DNA of 24,543 nucleotides from a virus, in the IMG/VR virus record IMGVR_UViG_3300046692_000311, positions 1-24,543 of that record; one strand, written 5' to 3'. This document shows positions 1 to 6,559 of the stretch, one piece after another. The notes under the pieces were generated by a model that saw only the letters and a list, made by a program, of their open reading frames with translations, had not been told where the DNA came from and did no database searches. A program made the position numbers and the translations under genes. Every line of letters begins with the position of its first letter. The stretch's first letter is position 1.

Positions 1-219
1 GGTGTAGACCCTGCAAAACGTCTGGCGCTTATTTCTCAGTGCGGTAAAGGTATTTCATCCCTTGCACAAGCATCTATTGGTCAAAAAAAATGGATGCTGG
101 ATGTTCGAGATCGCGTTGAAAAAGCGGCTAAAGCTGTTGACAGTATTGTTAAAAAAGGTGGCCTTTCGTCAGATGCAGCTGATGTTATCCGTAAAGAAAT
201 TCTAGGAATTGCACAATAA
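1..219 (+). CDS. Small terminase subunit, Mu gp27-like (DUF3486), 3' end only
   Basis: Frame 1 is open from the first base to a TAA at 217-219 and gives 72 residues ending in a helical segment, GLSSDAADVIRKEILGIAQ. This resembles the C-terminus of the DUF3486 family (phage Mu gp27), the DNA-recognition partner of the large terminase. Its place two bases before the large terminase start matches the Mu order 27-28. The 5' part lies outside the window, so length and the DNA-binding N-terminus cannot be judged. The call rests on this short tail plus the gene order. Confidence 0.75.
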   Translation, partial: GVDPAKRLALISQCGKGISSLAQASIGQKKWMLDVRDRVEKAAKAVDSIVKKGGLSSDAADVIRKEILGIAQ

Positions 220-221
220 CC

Positions 222-1748
222 ATGAATGCTCCAGTTTCTCCGATTCTAACGCCTGACTTTAATAGCTCTAGCCCTGCTGTTTTATTGCCTTATCAGCAGG
301 CTTGGATTACAGATAAAAGCCAACTTAAGGTGGCTGAAAAGTCACGTCGTATCGGATTGACTTGGGCTGAAGCCGCAGATGTTGTATTGCAAGCCATGTC
401 TGAGGGCGGACAAAACGTTTACTACCTTGGTTATAACAAGGACATGACCGTTGAATTTATTCAAGCTTGTGCAATGTGGGCTAAAGCATTTAATGCCGCA
501 GCTATGGAAATTGAGGAAGGCGTTTGGGAGGATGGTGATAAGCACATTCAAACCTTCATCATTCGCTTTCCAAACTCTGGTAAACGAATTGAAGCACTGA
601 CCAGCCGACCATCTAACCTTCGTGGTCGGCAAGGTATTGTTATTTTGGATGAAGCGGGTTTCCATGAAAACCTTGATGAATTATTAAAGGCGGCATTAGC
701 CCTTTTAATTTGGGGTGGATCTGTTCGTGTCATTAGTACCCATGATGGTGAAGATAATCCATTTAATGAATTGATTAAGGAAATTCGTGCAGGTAAACGT
801 AAAGGTACAGTGCATCGCACTACCTTTAAGGAAGCGGTAGAACAAGGTCTGTACAAACGCGTTTGTTTACGTAAAGGTATCGAGTATAACCCCATAGAAG
901 AGCTGGCTTGGGTAGATGATGTTTATAGTTTTTATGGTGATGCAGCCGATGAAGAGTTGGATGTTATTCCAAGTAAAGGCGGTGGTCGTTGGTTAAGCCA
1001 AGCATTGCTAGAACAGCGTCAGAAAGAAGTGCCTATTATTCGCTGGTCTGCACCTAAAAACTTTGAGCAGTGGTCTGAAGAAGCACGTCATAATGAAATT
1101 GAGTTGTTATTTAATGATGTAATTAAGCCATTAATTGAGACTTTGCCTAAAAAGGTAAAAAGCTTTTATGGTTTGGACTTTGCTCGTCGGTCTGATCTTT
1201 GTGTATTTTGGCCTTTGATTGAATACCAGGACACCCGTAAGCACTGCCCTTTTGTGCTTGAACTTTCCAATATGCCTTATAAGCAACAGGAACAATTATT
1301 TAAACTGATTGCTAAGGCATTGCCGAACTTTAGCAAAGGCGCGCATGATGCAACAGGTAACGGTGGTTATTTAGCTGAAGCAATGCAGTTAGCATTTGGT
1401 GAAAAAATTGAAGCAATACATTTAAGTGAAGGATGGTATCGAGAACATACCCCGCACTTTAAAGCAGCGTTAGAAGATGGTGATATTGTAACTATACCTA
1501 AAGATAAAGACATTATGGATGATCACCGTGCCTTTGTACTGGTGAATGGTGTTGCACGGATTCCACAGAAAAGAGCTACAGGCTCAGACGGCTTAAAGCG
1601 ACATGGAGATAGTGCGATTGCCCATCTTCTTGCTGACTATGCCAGCAAGAATCCGACTGGGACGATTGAGTTTATTCCACTTCAAAATAAAAACTCTTTG
1701 GAGTTAGAAGATCATATCGAATCAGATAAATCCAATTACTGGATGTAA
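222..1748 (+). CDS. Large terminase subunit, Mu gp28-like
   Basis: This 508-residue protein is the ATP-driven motor and nuclease that packages DNA into the prohead. A Walker A-like segment SRRIGLTW lies at residues 41-48, Walker B IVILDE at 139-144 followed by AGFH, and a coupling-type motif ISTHDG at 171-176. The C-terminal RNase H-like nuclease has the expected acidic residues: D319 (YGLDFARRSDL), D376 (HDATGNGG) and D463 (HGDSAIAHLLA). Length and motif order are those of the Mu gp28 family. The start follows the small terminase stop after two bases. The last 27 bases overlap, tail to tail, the end of the minus-strand moron at 1722-2534, so the accessory block abuts this gene without disrupting it. 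Confidence 0.92.
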   Translation: MNAPVSPILTPDFNSSSPAVLLPYQQAWITDKSQLKVAEKSRRIGLTWAEAADVVLQAMSEGGQNVYYLGYNKDMTVEFIQACAMWAKAFNAAAMEIEEGVWEDGDKHIQTFIIRFPNSGKRIEALTSRPSNLRGRQGIVILDEAGFHENLDELLKAALALLIWGGSVRVISTHDGEDNPFNELIKEIRAGKRKGTVHRTTFKEAVEQGLYKRVCLRKGIEYNPIEELAWVDDVYSFYGDAADEELDVIPSKGGGRWLSQALLEQRQKEVPIIRWSAPKNFEQWSEEARHNEIELLFNDVIKPLIETLPKKVKSFYGLDFARRSDLCVFWPLIEYQDTRKHCPFVLELSNMPYKQQEQLFKLIAKALPNFSKGAHDATGNGGYLAEAMQLAFGEKIEAIHLSEGWYREHTPHFKAALEDGDIVTIPKDKDIMDDHRAFVLVNGVARIPQKRATGSDGLKRHGDSAIAHLLADYASKNPTGTIEFIPLQNKNSLELEDHIESDKSNYWM

Positions 1749-2534
1749 GCTGACAAATACATAATTAAATTTCATATTTTTATTTACTTCAATATGAAAG
1801 TTTTTTTTGTAGAATTTACCCAAGACGTCCGCATAATTTATAGTAATATTTTTTGTAAACTTATTGCCTGAATTAATACTATCCAAGTCTTCTCCCATAT
1901 ATTCAAAATCAATAGTTATACACTCTCCAACTTCAGCTTGGAAAACCGACTTTAAAATTCCTCCACTTTTGATATCATCAACTTGGATTCTTCGAGCTTC
2001 ATTACTTTTAATTTCTATTAACAGACTAAAAGAACCAATTTCAACAGTTACTTCATTTACTTGCTCGTCATTATTATCAAATATAGGGAAATCTACATCC
2101 TTAGTTTTAAATTCAGATAACTTAACCACTAAATTTGGTTCATTTTGAAAATGCCGTTGTACCATTTCATCTGTTGCAAGCTTAACTAATTGTTTCTGGC
2201 CATCAGCTGTAGATTTTAATTCTGTTGCCTGTAAAGCAAGAGCTTGAGAAGACTTTTGAAGCTCCTGTGCCTGTATATTCAAAGCCTCAGAGTTTTGTTT
2301 AAGCCCTTTACCTTGTTGATAAAACCCCCTTACCAACCAAAAAAATGCTAAAGGGGCAAATGCCCCTGCAACAAAATCACCAAACTCATTTAAGCTAGAA
2401 GGTAATGTCCCATTCTTAATTTTGAGGTAAATAAAAATCAACCAAGCAAATGTAATAGCCCAGGACAAGCAACTACCTAAATTATTCTTAATAAAATTAT
2501 ATATAATTTTTAATTTACCCACTGTTACTTTCAT
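1722..2534 (-). CDS. Membrane-anchored coiled-coil moron protein, paralogue A
   Basis: This 270-residue protein has two hydrophobic N-terminal segments (about 22-38 and 53-72), a long coiled-coil-like stretch (about 75-130) with repeated LQAQEL/LQATEL units, then a soluble beta-rich C-terminal domain. The segment GDFVAGAFAPLAFFWLV followed by YQQGKGL is nearly the same as in its upstream neighbour (2531-3313), so the two are paralogues. Its start overlaps the neighbour's stop in an ATGA junction, which implies co-translation. The orientation is opposite to the structural genes. The function is unknown. The two-helix plus coiled-coil layout, with a GDF motif, superficially recalls putative AbiC-type phage-exclusion proteins, so a role in superinfection exclusion is a hypothesis only. 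The reading frame runs 27 bases into the 3' end of the terminase gene. Confidence 0.8.
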   Translation of the reverse strand: MKVTVGKLKIIYNFIKNNLGSCLSWAITFAWLIFIYLKIKNGTLPSSLNEFGDFVAGAFAPLAFFWLVRGFYQQGKGLKQNSEALNIQAQELQKSSQALALQATELKSTADGQKQLVKLATDEMVQRHFQNEPNLVVKLSEFKTKDVDFPIFDNNDEQVNEVTVEIGSFSLLIEIKSNEARRIQVDDIKSGGILKSVFQAEVGECITIDFEYMGEDLDSINSGNKFTKNITINYADVLGKFYKKNFHIEVNKNMKFNYVFVSLHPVIGFI

Positions 2535-3313
2535 GCTTTTGTATCTTCAAATAATCCATATAATGTGGTAAAGCTATGTTCCTCATTCATCATCATTGAA
2601 GGAGATACATCTATTGTGGCAACTTGTTCAACTCTAACTCCATTTTCAGTCATATAGCTGACTAAAACTTTAAATAAAATATATTTATCTAATAATAAAA
2701 TATATTCATTGTCATTTAACTCATACTCTAAATTTAAAGTTTCCTTATATTCCCAACTAGGAAACTGGTTAGATATTGCATTATCAGAATTAGTTATTCT
2801 TACAGTAACTTTATGAACAACTGCCCCTACATTAATCAGTTTAAATTTTAAAGTACAATTTCTAAGATACGGTGCTTGTCCTAAAGCTAAAGCGAAACCA
2901 TCGACAGCTTTTTTATCTTGCACAAATAAACTAGATATCTCAAATTTTGCTCTTGCTTTATAGTTCCTTTCATCTAGCTCTAATTTATAAAATTTAGATA
3001 TTTCTTTCTGCTGATCAACTGATGCTCTCATCTCTTGAACTTGTAAATTAAGGGCTTCAGTACTTGCTTGTAACTCCTGTGCCTGCAAATTAAGTGCATG
3101 TGAGTTTTGTTCAAGACCTTTACCTTGTTGGTAAAAGCCCGCCACAAGCCAAAAAAAGCCCAGGGGAGCAAACGCCCCAGCTAAGAAATCACCAATAGAA
3201 TTTAAATCAAGATCTGTCAATGTTTGCCTTTTTAATACAACTAAACAAGCCATTACAACTATCCATAATAGGGATATTGATGCTACATATTTTTCTGAAA
3301 ATATTTTATTCAT
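2531..3313 (-). CDS. Membrane-anchored coiled-coil moron protein, paralogue B
   Basis: This 260-residue protein is the promoter-proximal gene of the minus-strand pair. It has hydrophobic segments at about 11-27 and 42-60, the motif GDFLAGAFAPLGFFWLV, then YQQGKGLEQN and a coiled-coil-like stretch to about residue 125 with repeated LQAQEL/LQVQEM units. The C-terminal half (about 120-260) is soluble and differs clearly from that of paralogue A. The conserved anchor with a diverged C-terminal half suggests duplication followed by change in the effector or sensor part. Transcription probably starts in the 171-base divergent spacer 3314-3484. The function is not recognised. Expression from the prophage independent of late genes is likely, given the opposite strand and its own spacer. 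Confidence 0.8.
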   Translation of the reverse strand: MNKIFSEKYVASISLLWIVVMACLVVLKRQTLTDLDLNSIGDFLAGAFAPLGFFWLVAGFYQQGKGLEQNSHALNLQAQELQASTEALNLQVQEMRASVDQQKEISKFYKLELDERNYKARAKFEISSLFVQDKKAVDGFALALGQAPYLRNCTLKFKLINVGAVVHKVTVRITNSDNAISNQFPSWEYKETLNLEYELNDNEYILLLDKYILFKVLVSYMTENGVRVEQVATIDVSPSMMMNEEHSFTTLYGLFEDTKA

Positions 3314-3356
3314 AAGCTTTTATTTAAGGTAAAGTCCCATATTCTTAATGGGCTAA

Positions 3357-3362
3357 ATTATA
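3357..3362 (-). promoter_or_regulatory. Candidate -10 box for the minus-strand moron pair
   Basis: Read on the minus strand this is a perfect TATAAT preceded by TG, 44 bases upstream of the ATG at 3313. The -35 region about 17 bases further upstream (TTAGCT) is a poor match to TTGACA, and a G/C-rich run near 3372-3377 lies between. It is the best promoter candidate for the 3313-1722 pair in an otherwise very AT-rich spacer, where chance TATAAT matches are common. Confidence 0.4.
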
Positions 3363-3484
3363 CACTTCTAACGGGGGAGCTAATGAAATTTATAAATATA
3401 ATCAAAATTGATTTCGCAAATTTTTAATTTAATTAAAAAAGAATTAAGATAATTAAAAATTTTAAACAAAGCTAATGAGGGGTT

Positions 3485-3943
3485 ATGAAATCAGTTTTTA
3501 GATGGGTGCTACTACTTATAGGCGCTTTGGCTTTAGGATTTGTACTAGTGATAGCTTCTTTAGCAACAAAAGATGCATATTTGACCCAAAGAACATCACT
3601 CTTCATATTTATTTTTATGTGGCTTGTTGTTTGGCTTGGCACAGGTTTTTTTCTCAAAAAACAAGGGAAAGTTAAACAACCTTTCGCTCAAGGCTTTTTG
3701 CCAGGAATGATAGTTTCGGGTGTATTTTTATCTGCATTAAGTTACTTAACCCCATCTCACGAAGAATTACTTGAGAAAGCTCAGAAAGCGGAACAGGAGT
3801 ATTTTCTATTATCAGCAGGGTCTTTAAACCACAATCGTATATGTAGTGCAGCTAGAGAAGCTTATTTGAATTACGACAAAGCAAAAATGGAAGATAAAAC
3901 TAAGCTCTTTGAATACATTATCATTACAGATAAATGTTTATAA
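3485..3943 (+). CDS. Small three-helix membrane protein, unknown
   Basis: The 152-residue product has three hydrophobic segments, at about residues 4-29, 38-58 and 70-88, then a polar helical tail (about 90-152) with cysteines near residues 119 and 151. A GAGGGG run at 3477-3482 sits just before the ATG and supports the start, although the spacing is short. It is transcribed divergently from the membrane-protein pair and is followed by a 210-base spacer and the methyltransferase gene. The family is not recognised. It lies between terminase and portal, far from where Mu keeps its lysis genes, and has no holin-like dual-start pattern, so I read it as a moron rather than a holin. A role in host envelope alteration or exclusion is possible but not shown. 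Confidence 0.65.
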   Translation: MKSVFRWVLLLIGALALGFVLVIASLATKDAYLTQRTSLFIFIFMWLVVWLGTGFFLKKQGKVKQPFAQGFLPGMIVSGVFLSALSYLTPSHEELLEKAQKAEQEYFLLSAGSLNHNRICSAAREAYLNYDKAKMEDKTKLFEYIIITDKCL

Positions 3944-4020
3944 ATTAGAGTTTCTGCTGCGCAATAAATTTGGATCTATTTCCAAAAATTTTAATGTCAT
4001 TTCTAATTAAAAATAAGAAC

Positions 4021-4141
4021 ACGGGGTGACTGACCTTGCGCCAACAAGATCAGCCCCTCTCGACAATCAACCTGTCTAAAGCTAAGCCCCGTTGCCATGT
4101 ACATAGCAACGTTAGGCTATCAAAAAATCTAACGCTTTTTT
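4021..4141 (+). promoter_or_regulatory. Structured leader upstream of the Dam gene, ending in a terminator-like hairpin
   Basis: This spacer can form an unusually long hairpin: GGGG 4023-4026 with CCCC 4054-4057, CTGA 4030-4033 with TCAG 4050-4053, and CTTG 4035-4038 with CAAG 4045-4048, around a six-base loop. A TGA bulge and one C-A mismatch interrupt it. ACGGGG (4021-4026) can instead pair with CCCCGT (4087-4092). Downstream, CGTTGC 4090-4095 pairs with GCAACG 4106-4111, and CGTTAG 4110-4115 pairs with CTAACG 4129-4134, followed by six T. The last two stems share two bases and so compete. This is the layout of an attenuator or structured regulatory leader. I do not recognise a known riboswitch class. 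Confidence 0.5.
4110..4141 (+). terminator. Candidate intrinsic terminator or attenuator before dam
   Basis: The stem CGTTAG/CTAACG (4110-4115 with 4129-4134) has a 13-base loop and is followed by CTTTTTT. The stem is short and the loop large, so strength as a terminator is uncertain. It would end transcripts coming from the small membrane gene or attenuate the dam transcript. Confidence 0.4.
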
Positions 4142-4153
4142 ATAGGTAATTGT

Positions 4154-4921
4154 ATGAAAACTAGCCCAATCGTACCGTGGCTTGGTGGTAAACGTCGACT
4201 TGTGTCGCAACTTGTAAAAAAAATTCCAGATCATCAATGCTATGTTGAACTTTTCGCTGGTGGAGCTGCACTATTTTTCATGCGAGAAGATGGTTCCAAA
4301 ATTGAAATCATAAATGATATTAATGGGGATTTAGTAAACCTTTACCGTGTAGTTCAGCATCATCTCGAAGAATTTATACGACAATTCAAATGGGCCTTAG
4401 TCAGCCGTCAAATGTTTGAATGGCTCAAAAAATCAAATACTGAGTTAATGACTGATATTCAACGAGCTGCTCGTTTCTATTATCTACAGCAGCTAGCTTT
4501 TGGTGCAAAAAGCACTGGTCAAAGCTTTGGAACTGCAACCACGGCTAGACCCATAAATCTACTGCGTATTGAAGAAAAATTAAGTGAAGCCCATCTTCGC
4601 TTATCAGGTGTAACAGTTGAACATTTAGCTTGGGATGCTTGTTTAGAAAAATATGATAGACCTCATACCTTTTTTTATGCAGACCCACCGTATTGGCAAC
4701 TTGCTGGGTATGGAGTTGATTTTGGTATTGAGCAGTATCAAAAATTAGCGGATTTAATGAGCAACTGTCAGGGTAAAATTATGCTTTCAATTAACGACCA
4801 CCCAGACATCCGCGAAATATATAAGCATTTCAACATCCATGAAACCGAAATTTCTTACACTGTAGGCCGTAATAGTCAAAGCCGTAGTAAAAAGAAAGAG
4901 CTGATTATTACCAACTATTAG
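4154..4921 (+). CDS. dam: DNA adenine methyltransferase, Dam/D12 class
   Basis: This 255-residue N6-adenine methyltransferase uses S-adenosylmethionine to methylate DNA. Motif X is PWLGGKRRL (residues 8-16), motif I VELFAGGAALF (31-41), the acidic S-adenosylmethionine-binding strand NDINGDLVNLY (54-64), and the catalytic motif IV DPPY at 177-180. The order and length are those of the D12/Dam class, and nothing key is missing. No restriction enzyme gene is adjacent, so it acts as an orphan methylase. In a Mu-like phage it may shield the DNA from host restriction, a job done in Mu by the unrelated mom system. GATC specificity is likely for the class but is not proven by sequence. It sits alone between a structured leader and its own downstream hairpin. 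A weak AGG lies 7 bases before the ATG. Confidence 0.9.
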   Translation: MKTSPIVPWLGGKRRLVSQLVKKIPDHQCYVELFAGGAALFFMREDGSKIEIINDINGDLVNLYRVVQHHLEEFIRQFKWALVSRQMFEWLKKSNTELMTDIQRAARFYYLQQLAFGAKSTGQSFGTATTARPINLLRIEEKLSEAHLRLSGVTVEHLAWDACLEKYDRPHTFFYADPPYWQLAGYGVDFGIEQYQKLADLMSNCQGKIMLSINDHPDIREIYKHFNIHETEISYTVGRNSQSRSKKKELIITNY

Positions 4922-4932
4922 GAAAGACTTCC
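4921..4932 (+). promoter_or_regulatory. GGAANNACTTCC site 1, upstream of portal
   Basis: The sequence is GGAAAGACTTCC; its first G is the last base of the dam stop codon. It lies 74 bases upstream of the portal ATG at 4995. It is one of four exact matches to GGAANNACTTCC in the window, all intergenic and on the same strand. A -10-like TACAAT lies at 4967-4972. The interpretation as a late-activator site is inference from position and conservation. Confidence 0.7.
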
Positions 4933-4964
4933 ATCCCTATTCACAACTAAAGACCTTCAAACTA

Positions 4965-4992
4965 AGTACAATATCCGTATTGTGCTTTTTTA
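4965..4992 (+). terminator. Hairpin with T-tract between dam and portal
   Basis: AGTACAATA (4965-4973) pairs with TATTGTGCT (4978-4986), with one G-T pair and a TCCG loop, and is followed by a run of T ending three bases before the portal ATG. It has the form of an intrinsic terminator for dam. The candidate -10 TACAAT (4967-4972) is inside its left arm, so a transcript starting about 7 bases downstream would lack that arm and escape termination. Confidence 0.6.
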
Positions 4993-4994
4993 TT

Positions 4995-6557
4995 ATGGCT
5001 AAAAAATCTCAGAAGCAAGAACGTAGTGCGTTAGAAACGTCTCAGACTGCATCAGTTACATGGTTAGATCATCAGTGGCAAGAACACCCTGTTGTCGGCT
5101 TAACCCCTGCTCGTCTTCACCAGTTGCTTACTGGAGCTGAACAAGGTGACCTTATGGCACTTGCTGATCTAGGTGCAGATATGGAAGAGCGAGATGGTCA
5201 CATTTTCAGTGAATTGACCAAACGTAAACAAGCAGTGAATAGCTTGGCTTGGAATGTTCGCGCACCAAAAAATGCCTCTGAGCAAGAAAAAAAAATAGCT
5301 GCCGAAGTTGCTGAATGGATTGATGACATCAAAGATTTTGAAATGTTTCTATTTGATGCTTTAGATGCAATCGGTCACGGATATAGTTGTCAGGAAATTA
5401 AATGGCATCAACTAGGGAGTCTATGGCTACCAGAGTCTTTTGAGCACCGCCTAGCACGTGAGTTTAAGACACCCCAATTTAACCGTAACGAACTACGTCT
5501 GAATGACGGCTCAATGGACGGTGCTGAGTTTTGGGATTTTGGTTGGGTGGTCCACAGACATAAAGCCAAGTCAGGTTATATTGCCCGCACAGGTTTGCAC
5601 CGTGTTCTGGCTTGGCCTTTTCTCTTTAAAAACTATGGTATCCGTGATGTCATGGAGTTCTTGGAGATTTACGGACTGCCGATCCGCTTGGGTAAATATC
5701 CTGAAGGTGCTACTGCTGAAGAAAAAATGACTCTGTTACGGGCCGTCATGAGCATCGGACGGAATGCAGGTGGTGCGATCCCCAAAGGCATGAGCATTGA
5801 CTTTGAAAATGCGGCCAATGGTGACACTGAAAACCATATGGGCTTGATTAAATGGTGTGAGCAAACGCAGTCTAAAGTGATTGTGGGTGGGACTTTACTC
5901 AGTCAAGCCGATGGTAAAACCAGTACCCACGCGCAGAGTAAAACACATGAAAATCAGTTTGATATGATAATTGAATCGGATGCTAAGCAATTAGCACGTT
6001 CTTTGAACGATACATTGATCAACTATCTGATGCGTTTGAATTATCCCAATATCACCGCTGACCGTTACCCAGAGTTTTATTTTGACTTAACAGAAACAGA
6101 AGACTTAGCAGAGTTCAGTACCTCCTTGGATACGTTAGTTGATACAGGTTTAAAAATCCCAATGTCTTGGGTCTATGAGCGCACAGGTATCCCAATGCCC
6201 GAAGGTGACGAGCCTATTCTAACGAAACAAGCTAACGCTCCTATCCTTGCAGCTAATGCCTATCAACCACAATTGATCAACCAAAGCCTTGCAGCTAATA
6301 GCGTACAAACCCCACTCGAAGATCAAGCCATACATCTTAGGTTGAATACCGAGCTAGAAAGCAGTCAAGTGATCTCTGAGAACTGGTTAAATACTTTAAT
6401 TGCTGATATTCAAGCTGGAGCAAATGAAAATCAAGTTTTGACCGTACTTTCACAGTTACACCCGCAAGATGATGAACCTGCGCTACAGGCCAAACTTACT
6501 CAAATCATTTTTGCTTGTGATGTATTCGGACGTTTAAGCGCTCAGAGTGAGATGTAA
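4995..6557 (+). CDS. Portal protein, Mu gp29-like (DUF935)
   Basis: This 520-residue protein forms the portal ring through which DNA enters and leaves the head. The N-terminal segment GLTPARLHQLLTGAEQGD and the following MEERDGHIFSELTKRKQAV are typical of the DUF935 (Mu gp29) family. The middle part GYSCQEIKW, FGIRDVMEFLEIYGLP-like (here YGIRDVMEFLEIYGLPIR), and the ESDAKQLARSLNDTLI helix also fit. I chose the ATG at 4995 because the family usually begins with a short basic stretch (MAKKSQKQ); a TTG at 4980 would add five hydrophobic residues encoded by the T-tract of a hairpin. No clear Shine-Dalgarno precedes the ATG. It heads the operon portal-gp30-gpG. Confidence 0.9.
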   Translation: MAKKSQKQERSALETSQTASVTWLDHQWQEHPVVGLTPARLHQLLTGAEQGDLMALADLGADMEERDGHIFSELTKRKQAVNSLAWNVRAPKNASEQEKKIAAEVAEWIDDIKDFEMFLFDALDAIGHGYSCQEIKWHQLGSLWLPESFEHRLAREFKTPQFNRNELRLNDGSMDGAEFWDFGWVVHRHKAKSGYIARTGLHRVLAWPFLFKNYGIRDVMEFLEIYGLPIRLGKYPEGATAEEKMTLLRAVMSIGRNAGGAIPKGMSIDFENAANGDTENHMGLIKWCEQTQSKVIVGGTLLSQADGKTSTHAQSKTHENQFDMIIESDAKQLARSLNDTLINYLMRLNYPNITADRYPEFYFDLTETEDLAEFSTSLDTLVDTGLKIPMSWVYERTGIPMPEGDEPILTKQANAPILAANAYQPQLINQSLAANSVQTPLEDQAIHLRLNTELESSQVISENWLNTLIADIQAGANENQVLTVLSQLHPQDDEPALQAKLTQIIFACDVFGRLSAQSEM

Positions 6558-6559
6558 TT

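Noticed and set aside
3972-3983. GGATCTATTTCC, a near match to the repeated late motif upstream of dam
   Set aside because: It has two mismatches in the fixed positions and lies 182 bases from the dam ATG, not 68-74, so it does not share the architecture of the four exact sites.
4021-4141. A known riboswitch class (for example a SAM riboswitch) in the dam leader
   Set aside because: The pairings do not match any consensus that I can recall; only a structured leader can be supported.
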